From Roseobacter sp. (GTDB lineage Bacteria; Pseudomonadota; Alphaproteobacteria; Rhodobacterales; Rhodobacteraceae): DNA of 6,133 nt. The translations under genes were made by a program, and so were the position numbers. The stretch is taken from positions 1-6,133 of the forward strand of contig JAGXHB010000241.1 of assembly GCA_024636425.1 (NCBI GenBank), in the 5' to 3' direction. Shown one piece after another: positions 1 through 5,530 of the stretch (position 1 is the first letter of the stretch; every line of letters begins with the position of its first letter). Under the pieces are notes generated by a model. That model saw nothing but the letters and a program-made list of their open reading frames with translations, was not told the DNA's origin and did not search any database.

Positions 1-1299
1 CCGCGCATCGAGATGGATCTTCTGTACTGGTCGCGCCACTTTCGCAACATGCCGGGCGAAGGCGATCTGGCCATCACCGACTTTGTGCGCGCGGTGATGG
101 CGACGGGCTATTCAGGGCCAGTCAGTCTGGAGATTTTCAATGACCAGTTTCGCGGCGGGAGCCCCGGAACCGTTGCACAGGATGGGCACAGATCGCTGAT
201 CGCGCTGATGGACGATGTGCGGCGCGCAGAACCGGACGTGGCCGTCGATCTGCCCGAACTACCGCGTCATGTTCCGGTCAGGGACACGGCCTTTGTCGAA
301 TTTGCATCCCGCGGAGACGGGCTGACCGCCCTTGAAACGCTCTTGCAAAGCCTGGGTTTCCGTCAGGCAGCGCGGCATGTGTCCAAGGAAGTGACACTTT
401 GGCAGCAGGGCGGTATCCGTATCGTGTTAAACGCAGAGACTGAGGGACACGCGGCCAATGCCTGGAACGTGCGTGGGACCACCGTGTGCGATATCGGCCT
501 TTCGGTCGCCTCTGCCGAGGACACCGTGCAGCGTGCCACCGCACTTGGCGCGAAACCCTTTTCGCAGCCCTTGGGGCCGGGTGAAATGCCGATCCCGGCG
601 ATCCGGGGATTGGGCGGCAGCGTGATGCATTTCATTGATGATGGACGTCTTGCCGATGTCTGGGACGTCGAATTCCAGCCCGCTGCCCCGGCAGAGACAG
701 GTGCGGGGCTGACGCGCATCGACCACATCGCGCAGACCATGACCTATGACGAGATGCTGTCGTGGTCGCTGTTCTACACCAGCCTTTTCGACATGCAAAA
801 AGCACCGATGGTCGACGTGGTCGATCCCGATGGGCTGGTGCGCAGCCGTGCGCTGGCGACAGATGACGGCAGTTTCCGCATCACGCTGAACGGGGCCGAG
901 ACGCATCGCACGCTGGCAGGTTCGTTTCTGGCCGAGGGGCTAGGCGCGACGGTTCAGCATATCGCCTTGGCCACCGATGACATCTTTGCCACCGCCAAGG
1001 CGCTGCGCGCTGCGGGTTTTCCGGTCTTGTCGATGTCGCCCAACTATTTCGACGATCTGGCCGCGCGGTTCGACATCGACCCCGAGGTGATGGCGCAGAT
1101 GCGGTCCGAGAACATCCTGTATGACGCTGACGAGACGGGCGAGTTCTTCCAGCTGTATTCGCAGCCTTTCGCTGGTCAGATGTTCTTTGAGGTCGTTGAG
1201 CGTCGCGATGACTACTCCGGCTATGGCGCGCCAAACGCGCCTTTCCGCATCGCCGCTCAAAAGCGGTTTCAGAAGCCGAAGGGGATGCCCACCGCCTGA
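1..1299 (+). CDS. quiC: 3-dehydroshikimate dehydratase / HPPD-like fusion protein, C-terminal part (5' end outside window)
   Basis: Enzymes of this family convert 3-dehydroshikimate to protocatechuate in quinate/shikimate catabolism, in the cytoplasm. The reading frame is open from base 1 (P-R-I-E before the Met at 13), so the start lies upstream; family members are about 600-640 residues and 432 codons are visible. Numbering from the Met at 13, residues 1 to about 70 are the end of a sugar-phosphate-isomerase-like TIM barrel; Glu40 in VSLEIFND is the likely last metal ligand of the dehydratase site. Residues about 88-210 form a degenerate glyoxalase/VOC module, and about 233-415 a second VOC module like the catalytic half of 4-hydroxyphenylpyruvate dioxygenase. 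The HPPD-type metal triad appears kept: His238 (RIDHIAQ), His316 (VQHIALATDD), Glu393 (FFEVVER). What the HPPD-like half does in these fusions is not clear. The gene is 101 bases upstream of a TRAP transporter and in the same orientation. An HPPD alone is unlikely because of the barrel segment. Confidence 0.88.
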   Translation, partial: PRIEMDLLYWSRHFRNMPGEGDLAITDFVRAVMATGYSGPVSLEIFNDQFRGGSPGTVAQDGHRSLIALMDDVRRAEPDVAVDLPELPRHVPVRDTAFVEFASRGDGLTALETLLQSLGFRQAARHVSKEVTLWQQGGIRIVLNAETEGHAANAWNVRGTTVCDIGLSVASAEDTVQRATALGAKPFSQPLGPGEMPIPAIRGLGGSVMHFIDDGRLADVWDVEFQPAAPAETGAGLTRIDHIAQTMTYDEMLSWSLFYTSLFDMQKAPMVDVVDPDGLVRSRALATDDGSFRITLNGAETHRTLAGSFLAEGLGATVQHIALATDDIFATAKALRAAGFPVLSMSPNYFDDLAARFDIDPEVMAQMRSENILYDADETGEFFQLYSQPFAGQMFFEVVERRDDYSGYGAPNAPFRIAAQKRFQKPKGMPTA

Positions 1300-1314
1300 G
1301 AAGACTCAAAAAAT

Positions 1315-1331
1315 AAAATGTAGGACATTTT
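1315..1331. promoter_or_regulatory. Perfect 17-bp palindrome, candidate operator upstream of the TRAP genes
   Basis: AAAATGT-AGG-ACATTTT is a perfect 7-bp inverted repeat around a 3-base centre. It lies 16 bases after the quiC-like stop and 69 bases before the dctP start, in an AT-rich patch of a GC-rich window. The core TGT-N3-ACA resembles the short dyads bound by FadR-subfamily GntR proteins, and such a regulator is encoded at 4759-5445. There is no U-run, so it is not an intrinsic terminator. The symmetry is directly visible; the role and the binding protein are inferred. Confidence 0.5.
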
Positions 1332-1348
1332 CAGTTATGTCATATAAA
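1322..1348 (+). promoter_or_regulatory. Weak candidate promoter for dctP
   Basis: TATAAA at 1343-1348 resembles a -10 element. AGGACA at 1322-1327 matches four of six bases of a -35 element, with a short 15-base spacing. The -35-like part lies inside the palindrome at 1315-1331, which would suit repression by a bound regulator. The spacing is suboptimal and AT-rich DNA gives such matches easily, so this is tentative. Confidence 0.25.
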
Positions 1349-1364
1349 AGAAAACTGGAGACTT

Positions 1365-1378
1365 GGCCACTTCTGGCC
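1365..1378 (+). other. Short hairpin in the probable dctP leader
   Basis: GGCCA (1365-1369) and TGGCC (1374-1378) can pair around a CTTC loop, ending 10 bases before the Shine-Dalgarno of dctP. With only five pairs it may be chance; it could influence leader stability or ribosome access. Confidence 0.2.
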
Positions 1379-1386
1379 GCTGTCAT

Positions 1387-1396
1387 AAGGGAGGAG
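1387..1396 (+). promoter_or_regulatory. Strong ribosome binding site of dctP
   Basis: AAGGGAGGAG ends four bases before the ATG at 1401 and is close to an ideal Shine-Dalgarno. It fixes the dctP start and fits the high expression expected of a periplasmic binding protein compared with its membrane partners. Confidence 0.75.
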
Positions 1397-1400
1397 ACCA

Positions 1401-2396
1401 ATGACACATTTTACCCGCCGGACCGCAATTGCGGCCACACTCGCTGCCACCACCGCGCTTTCGGGGCTTGCAGGCGCGGCTTTTGCGCAAGACAAACCAA
1501 CCCTGCGCCTCAGTTCCGTCGTATCCGAGAATGACATCCGCGCCGAAGCCTTTGCAGAGATTGCCGATGCGGTATCGGATCATTTCGACATGCAGGTGTT
1601 CAACGGGGCCACACTGGTCAAACAGGGCACCGAGCTGACCTCGATCCAGCGTGGCAACCTTGAAATGGGGCTGGTCGCGCCGCAATCCATTTCCGAGCAG
1701 ATCCCCGAATGGTCAATCCTAACCTCGGCGTATCTGTTCAAAGACGCCGACCACCTGAAGGCGACCTTCAACAGCGAAGTTGGTGCGCAGCTTCTCGAGC
1801 TGACCGAAGAGGCGGGTATCCACGTACTCGCGCCGGTCTATTTCGGTACGCGGCAAGTGAACCTTGCCCCCGAAAAAGAGATCATGAAGCCCGAAGACCT
1901 GAACGGCGTGACCTTGCGGATGCCCGGTGGCGAGGCTTGGCAGTTCCTGGGCGAAGCCATCGGTGCGAACCCGACGCCGCTGGCCTATGCTGAGGTGTAC
2001 ACCGCGCTGCAAACCGGCGCGATCGACGGTCAGGACAATCCGCTGCCCAACGACTACAACATGAAGTTCTACGAAGTGACCAGCCAGATCGTGCTGACCG
2101 GCCACCTTGTCGGTTTTGACGTGTTGGCGATCAGTTCCGAGCTATGGAGCGGCTTTACCCCCGAGCAGCAAGAGGCGCTACAAACGGCAGTCGATACGGC
2201 CATCGACAACAGCACCCAGCGTCACATCGCCCGTGAAGAAGAGCTGATCCAGTTCTTCAAGGACGAAGGGCTGAAAGTGTACGAACCCGACCGGATCGCC
2301 TTCCGCGACTATGCGCAGAAGAAATATCTGGAATCCGAGTTCGCGCAAAGCTGGCCCGAGGGCATGGTCGACGCGATCAACGCACTGGCTGAGTAA
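1401..2396 (+). CDS. dctP: TRAP transporter substrate-binding protein, DctP family
   Basis: This is the periplasmic receptor of a tripartite ATP-independent transporter: it captures an organic acid and delivers it to the DctQ-DctM membrane pair. At 331 residues it has the usual family length. Residues 1-29 look like a signal peptide with a twin-Arg pair near the start (TRRTAIAA), a hydrophobic stretch and a probable cut after AFA (residue 29); RR is common in these proteins and does not by itself prove Tat export. Typical family features follow: FNGATLVKQGTE (67-78), FGTRQVN (148-154), and LRMPGGEAW (172-180). Arg173 corresponds to the conserved Arg that usually salt-bridges the substrate carboxylate. 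TALQTGAIDGQDNP (201-214) is the characteristic helix and loop. dctQ follows after 75 bases. The acid bound cannot be read from sequence; flanking quiC- and aroQ-like genes suggest quinate, shikimate or a dehydro derivative. Confidence 0.93.
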   Translation: MTHFTRRTAIAATLAATTALSGLAGAAFAQDKPTLRLSSVVSENDIRAEAFAEIADAVSDHFDMQVFNGATLVKQGTELTSIQRGNLEMGLVAPQSISEQIPEWSILTSAYLFKDADHLKATFNSEVGAQLLELTEEAGIHVLAPVYFGTRQVNLAPEKEIMKPEDLNGVTLRMPGGEAWQFLGEAIGANPTPLAYAEVYTALQTGAIDGQDNPLPNDYNMKFYEVTSQIVLTGHLVGFDVLAISSELWSGFTPEQQEALQTAVDTAIDNSTQRHIAREEELIQFFKDEGLKVYEPDRIAFRDYAQKKYLESEFAQSWPEGMVDAINALAE

Positions 2397-2415
2397 ACAA
2401 TCCGCCATCAGATCG

Positions 2416-2441
2416 GGGTGGCGCGTTCAGGCGTGCCACCC
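2416..2441 (+). other. Stable hairpin between dctP and dctQ
   Basis: GGGTGGCGC (2416-2424) pairs with GTGCCACCC (2433-2441), including one G-U pair; G2425-C2432 can add a tenth pair, leaving a six-base loop. No U-run follows, so it is not a classical intrinsic terminator. It begins 20 bases after the dctP stop and ends 30 bases before the dctQ start. Hairpins in this position in binding-protein transporter operons commonly protect the upstream mRNA or attenuate downstream transcription, giving more binding protein than membrane subunits. The structure is seen; the role is inferred. Confidence 0.55.
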
Positions 2442-2471
2442 TGACAGCCTCGTCTCTCGCGGAAAGAACCA

Positions 2472-2996
2472 ATGCCCTTCTTGATCACTCTCAAGCATGC
2501 AGCGCGCGTTTTGGCCGATGCGATACCTGCGATCCTGTTGGCCGCGATGTTCGTGTGCTTCATCATTCAGGTGCTGATGCGCTATGTGATGAACAGCCCC
2601 GTGGGCTGGACAGTGGAGGTGTGCGTGATCGCGTGGCTGTGGATCTTGCTGTGGGGACAATCCGTATCGGCGCGCGAAGAGGATGAGATTCGCTTTGACA
2701 TCCTGTACGGCAGCGTATCGCCTGGGCTGCGCCGGTGGTTTCGCATCGTGTTCTCGGTCTTTTTGGTAAGCATCTACGCGTGGTCGTTGCCGGCGCTTTG
2801 GGATTTCGTGACCTTCATGAAAATTCAGAAAACCTCTTATCTCGATATCCGTTTCAACTGGGTCTATTCCATTGCGCTGGTATTTTCGGTCGTCTCGATC
2901 CTGCGGTATGCGTGGGTTTTCTGGACTGCCGCCACCGGACGCGCCGCGCCGCAAGCAGGGTCCGACGCAGCCGTACGCAAGGATCTAACCGAATGA
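2472..2996 (+). CDS. dctQ: TRAP transporter small membrane subunit, DctQ family
   Basis: This is the small integral membrane subunit of the TRAP transporter, which partners the large DctM subunit in the inner membrane. The 174 residues contain four hydrophobic segments at about 15-37, 47-66, 90-110 and 128-151, the standard DctQ topology. Family-type features are visible: the end of helix 1 with QVLMRYV (33-39), then SPVGWTVE (42-49), and a polar loop with SAREEDEIRFDIL (66-78). The ATG at 2472 is preceded by GGAAAG at 2461-2466, a usable Shine-Dalgarno. The C-terminal tail is Ala-rich and polar. The stop codon overlaps the dctM start (ATGA at 2993-2996), which implies translational coupling and matched amounts of the two subunits. 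DctQ proteins diverge widely, so the assignment rests on topology and on position between dctP and dctM as much as on sequence. Confidence 0.9.
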   Translation: MPFLITLKHAARVLADAIPAILLAAMFVCFIIQVLMRYVMNSPVGWTVEVCVIAWLWILLWGQSVSAREEDEIRFDILYGSVSPGLRRWFRIVFSVFLVSIYAWSLPALWDFVTFMKIQKTSYLDIRFNWVYSIALVFSVVSILRYAWVFWTAATGRAAPQAGSDAAVRKDLTE

Positions 2997-4288
2997 GCTG
3001 GGAATTTGGGGCCTGCGTGGCTGTCATTCTGATGACGGCGATCATCGGCCTGCCGATTGGACACGCGATGCTGGCGTCGTCGGTCTTTTATCTGCTGTTG
3101 CAGGGGCATGATATGTCCATCGCCTTCGAGCAGATGCTGACGGGGCTTTACGGGTCGTACGTGCTGCTGGCGATTCCGCTGTTCATCTTTGCCGCCGACC
3201 TGATGAATGTCGGATCGCTTTCGGATCGTCTGCTGGATTTTTGCCGCGCGCTGGTCGGACGGTTCCGGGGCGGGCTGGGGCACGTCAACGTCGTGTCCTC
3301 GCTGATCTTTTCGGGCATGTCCGGGTCGGCCATCGCGGATGCCGTTGGCATGGGCCGAATCATCATCAATCTGATGACCAAGGATGGCAAATATCCCGGG
3401 GCCTATGCCGGTGCGATCACCGCTGCCTCGGCCATCATCGGGCCGATCATTCCGCCGTCGATTCCGATGGTGTTGTTCGCTCTGGTGTCCGACACATCCA
3501 TCGGGTTCCTGTTTCTGGCGGGTGTCGTGCCCGGTCTGATCCTTGGCGTCTTGCTGATGGTGATGAACGCATGGCAGGCGCGTATACACGACTATCCGGT
3601 GGATGACCCGGTGCCGCTGCGCGACCTGCCGCGCATCACGATGCGTGCCATTCCCGCGCTGCTGATGCCGGTGATCCTGCTGGTCGGCATTTACGGCGGT
3701 GTTACCACCCCCACCGAGGCTGCAGCGCTTGCCGCGCTTTATGCCTTTCTGGTGTCCACGATTTTCTACCGCTCGGTATCGCTGCGCATGGCCTATCGGA
3801 CGGTGCGCAACAGTGCGCGGTCCACCGCCAGCGTCGGGTTCCTGATCGCAGGGGCTCTGGCGTTCAACTATGTCGTGACCATCGAGCAGGTCCCCAACGT
3901 GATCCGCGATGCTCTTGGCGATCGTGAACTGACGCTCATTTCGTTCCTGCTGATGGTGAACGTGATGCTGCTGTTGCTGGGCTGCCTGCTTGAGGCGAAC
4001 GCGATCCTGCTGGTAATCGTGCCAATCTTCCTGCCGACTGCGGTGGCGCTTGGCGTGGATCCGGTCCACTTTGGCGTCATCGTCGTGGTCAACACCATGA
4101 TCGGGCTGGCGACGCCGCCCTACGGATTGTTGCTGTTCGTGGTGACGTCCATCACCCGATCACCGATCGGAGACACCATCCGCCACCTCTTACCCTTCCT
4201 CGCAATCATGATCGCAGGCCTCGCGATCATCACCTTTGTCCCCGACCTCGTGCTGTGGCTGCCGCGGCTCTACGGGTACAAGGGCTGA
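2993..4288 (+). CDS. dctM: TRAP transporter large permease subunit, DctM family
   Basis: This is the large membrane subunit forming the sodium-coupled transport path for the acid delivered by DctP. From the ATG at 2993 it has 431 residues, the usual size. The frame is open further upstream (a start at 2735 is possible) but that would run through dctQ; the ATGA overlap, AAGGA at 2979-2983 and the family-typical N-terminus support 2993. It is strongly hydrophobic with many membrane segments. Recognisable family regions are GGLGHVNVVSSLIFSGMSGS (93-112), the stretch ending GPIIPPSIPMV (150-160), TTPTEAAALAALYA (238-251), CLLEANAILLVIVPIFLP (331-348), and GLATPPYGLLLFV (371-383), together with its C-terminal SITRSPIG segment. 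aroQ starts 17 bases later, so the gene is probably cotranscribed with it. Confidence 0.94.
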   Translation: MSWEFGACVAVILMTAIIGLPIGHAMLASSVFYLLLQGHDMSIAFEQMLTGLYGSYVLLAIPLFIFAADLMNVGSLSDRLLDFCRALVGRFRGGLGHVNVVSSLIFSGMSGSAIADAVGMGRIIINLMTKDGKYPGAYAGAITAASAIIGPIIPPSIPMVLFALVSDTSIGFLFLAGVVPGLILGVLLMVMNAWQARIHDYPVDDPVPLRDLPRITMRAIPALLMPVILLVGIYGGVTTPTEAAALAALYAFLVSTIFYRSVSLRMAYRTVRNSARSTASVGFLIAGALAFNYVVTIEQVPNVIRDALGDRELTLISFLLMVNVMLLLLGCLLEANAILLVIVPIFLPTAVALGVDPVHFGVIVVVNTMIGLATPPYGLLLFVVTSITRSPIGDTIRHLLPFLAIMIAGLAIITFVPDLVLWLPRLYGYKG

Positions 4289-4296
4289 CACAGATC

Positions 4297-4300
4297 GGAG
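4297..4300 (+). promoter_or_regulatory. Ribosome binding site that fixes the aroQ start
   Basis: GGAG ends five bases before the ATG at 4306. The frame is open back to a GTG at 4255, but that start lies inside dctM and would add 17 residues absent from the family. The short start is preferred because the conserved ILIINGPNL motif then begins at residue 5, as usual. Confidence 0.65.
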
Positions 4301-4305
4301 CTTTC

Positions 4306-4752
4306 ATGACGAAAACGATCCTGATCATCAATGGTCCGAATCTCGATATGCTGGGCACCCGCCAGCCCGAGGTCTATGGCCACGATACGCTGGCAGACGT
4401 CGAAGCGCTGTGCCGACGTACCGCCGAGCAGGAGGGCGTGAACATCGACTTTCGCCAAAGCGACAGCGAGGCGGAAATCATGGGCTGGATCAAACAGGGG
4501 CGCGGCAGGACGGCGGGTCTGCTGATCAACCCTGCGGGCTTTACCTCGACCTCGATCGCCATTCTGGACAGCCTGCTGATCTATGATGCGCCGATCATAG
4601 AGGTTCATATTTCGCCGCTGTTCCGTCGCGACGAATTTCGCCACCTGTCCTATGTGTCCAAGGCTGCCACCGCAAAGATCGAGGGCTTTGGCATCCGGGG
4701 CTATGATTTTGCAATTCGCAAGCTGGCAGAACTGTCCAGCGCGCAGGGCTGA
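4306..4752 (+). CDS. aroQ: Type II 3-dehydroquinate dehydratase homologue with variant active-site region
   Basis: Type II enzymes are small dodecameric cytoplasmic proteins that dehydrate 3-dehydroquinate to 3-dehydroshikimate, in aromatic amino acid synthesis or in quinate breakdown. The 148 residues are the standard length. Kept features are NGPNLDMLGTR (9-19) with Asn12 and Arg19, catalytic Tyr24 (EVYG), FRQSDSE (49-55), INPAG with Asn75, Asp88, EVHIS with Glu99 and catalytic His101, and Arg108 and Arg112 (RRDEFRH). Unusual features: the THTS motif is TSTS, so the conserved His at position 81 is Ser; the Arg before Asp88 is Leu87; and the usual SNxHARE is SPLFRRDE. This points to a divergent paralogue, perhaps catabolic or acting on a related substrate. 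Position behind dctM, in one cluster with a 3-dehydroshikimate dehydratase, supports a catabolic role. Membership of the fold family is near certain; the exact substrate is less so. Confidence 0.85.
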   Translation: MTKTILIINGPNLDMLGTRQPEVYGHDTLADVEALCRRTAEQEGVNIDFRQSDSEAEIMGWIKQGRGRTAGLLINPAGFTSTSIAILDSLLIYDAPIIEVHISPLFRRDEFRHLSYVSKAATAKIEGFGIRGYDFAIRKLAELSSAQG

Positions 4753-4758
4753 GGCTGT

Positions 4759-5445
4759 TCAGTCGAAACGCCCGGTGGCCATGACGTGGTCAAACCCGCT
4801 TTGAATGTGGCGTGTCAGCAGGCCAACGGCGCCCTTCGCATCCCGCTCGATCACCAGTTCGAGCAGGGCGGTGTGGTCGTCGACCACGCCCTGACCACGA
4901 AAATTCATCGCCAGCATGTGATATCGGGCAAACCTGTCAAAAATCGACGCATGGGTTTTCATCAGGACCGGCTGGCCACAGGCCGCGATTGTGGCGTGGT
5001 GAAACCCCCAATCGCAGGACACCCATCTGTCCACTCCGCTCTGATTGGCGGCCATCAGATCGCGTTCGGCCACCGACAGCTTGTAATGCGCCGCCACGAC
5101 CGATGCTTCCCATTCGATGTCGCCCTGGGCAATCGACGCGCGCAAGGCATGTGTTTCCAGCAAGGTCCGAAGGGCTGCAAGCTCTTGAAACTCCGACCCG
5201 CTGACGCCCGCCACCCGAAAGCCGCGCTGGCCCTCTGCTGTGACCAGTTCCTCGACCGCCAGCCGGTTCAAGATTTCGCGCAAGGTGGTAACGCTGGCGC
5301 CATAGATTTCCTTCATACGCTCCAGCTTGAGCTTGCCGTCTGGCAAAAGCTGGCCGTTCACGATATGCGAGCGGATGCGGCGATAGGCAACTTCGCCTAT
5401 CGTGTCACCGGAACGCTCTTGTGTCTCGAACCTGAAATTTTCCAT
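4759..5445 (-). CDS. GntR-family transcriptional regulator, FadR subfamily with FCD domain
   Basis: This is a DNA-binding regulator that responds to a small carboxylate-type ligand. From the ATG at 5445 it has 228 residues, typical for the subfamily. Residues about 16-78 form the GntR winged helix (GEVAYRRIRSHIVNG, then VTTLREILNRLAVEELV and the wing GQRGFRV). Residues about 85-220 form the all-helical FCD effector domain. Its usual metal ligands can be picked out: Asp145 and His149 (CDWGFHH), His191 (VVDDH) and His213 (LTRHI), suggesting a metal-dependent ligand site. A TTG at 5454 would add three residues; neither start has a clear Shine-Dalgarno, and ATG is preferred. The gene lies downstream of the MaoC gene on the same strand and converges on aroQ with a 6-base gap. 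It may control the TRAP/quiC cluster, the MaoC/transporter genes, or both; the target is inferred from position. Confidence 0.9.
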   Translation of the reverse strand: MENFRFETQERSGDTIGEVAYRRIRSHIVNGQLLPDGKLKLERMKEIYGASVTTLREILNRLAVEELVTAEGQRGFRVAGVSGSEFQELAALRTLLETHALRASIAQGDIEWEASVVAAHYKLSVAERDLMAANQSGVDRWVSCDWGFHHATIAACGQPVLMKTHASIFDRFARYHMLAMNFRGQGVVDDHTALLELVIERDAKGAVGLLTRHIQSGFDHVMATGRFD

Positions 5446-5453
5446 CGGTGACA

Positions 5454-5468
5454 AGTATATTGCGCAAT
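5454..5468 (-). promoter_or_regulatory. Candidate promoter and palindrome at the gntR start
   Basis: ATTGCGCAAT at 5459-5468 is a perfect 10-bp palindrome. It abuts TATACT, read on the minus strand at 5459-5454, which resembles a -10 element; no good -35 is visible at 17-18 bases. A start from this -10 would fall very near the ATG at 5445 and make the message nearly leaderless, which fits the absent Shine-Dalgarno. The palindrome could be an autoregulatory operator. It is short and may be chance. Confidence 0.3.
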
Positions 5469-5508
5469 TTGCTGCGCTGTTAGTCTTAAACTGAATGGTC
5501 GGGGAACA

Positions 5509-5521
5509 TGACGGCCCGTCA
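5509..5521. other. 13-bp palindrome in the maoC-gntR gap
   Basis: TGACGG-C-CCGTCA is a perfect 6-bp inverted repeat around one base, 10 bases downstream of the MaoC gene stop (minus strand). The spacing is too tight for a full RNA stem, although TGAC/GTCA could pair around five bases. No U-run follows on either strand, so a protein site is more plausible than a terminator. The rest of the 85-base gap shows nothing clear. Confidence 0.3.
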
Positions 5522-5530
5522 GGTCTCTGG

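Noticed and set aside
1297..1308. Possible terminator after the quiC-like gene (TGAG-AAGA-CTCA)
   Set aside because: Only four pairs, and it is followed by A residues on the coding strand, so it is not an intrinsic terminator.
1338..1387. Direct repeat TGTCATA at 1338-1344 and 1381-1387
   Set aside because: Seven bases in AT-rich leader DNA, with the second copy running into the Shine-Dalgarno; likely chance.
2735..2992. Upstream extension of dctM to a start at 2735
   Set aside because: It would overlap almost half of dctQ and adds sequence unlike any DctM N-terminus; the ATGA overlap start at 2993 gives the normal length.
2864..4069. A 401-codon open frame on the minus strand opposite dctM
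   Set aside because: Its translation is rich in His, Gln, Arg and Asp with no recognisable domain, and it lies antisense to a clear DctM gene; this is the usual shadow of a GC-rich hydrophobic gene.
4255..4305. Upstream extension of aroQ to the GTG at 4255
   Set aside because: It lies in the end of dctM, has no conserved sequence, and the ATG at 4306 has a well-spaced GGAG.
4749..4762. CTGA/TCAG hairpin made of the two convergent stop codons of aroQ and gntR
   Set aside because: Four pairs with a six-base loop and no U-run; the pairing follows largely from two facing TGA stops and is too weak to call a terminator.
4786..5451. A 221-codon plus-strand open frame opposite gntR
   Set aside because: No domain is recognisable, and the opposite strand encodes a well-conserved GntR/FCD protein.
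5482..5492. Imperfect dyad AGTCTTAAACT upstream of gntR
   Set aside because: One mismatched pair and no match to the dctP palindrome; too weak to call an operator.
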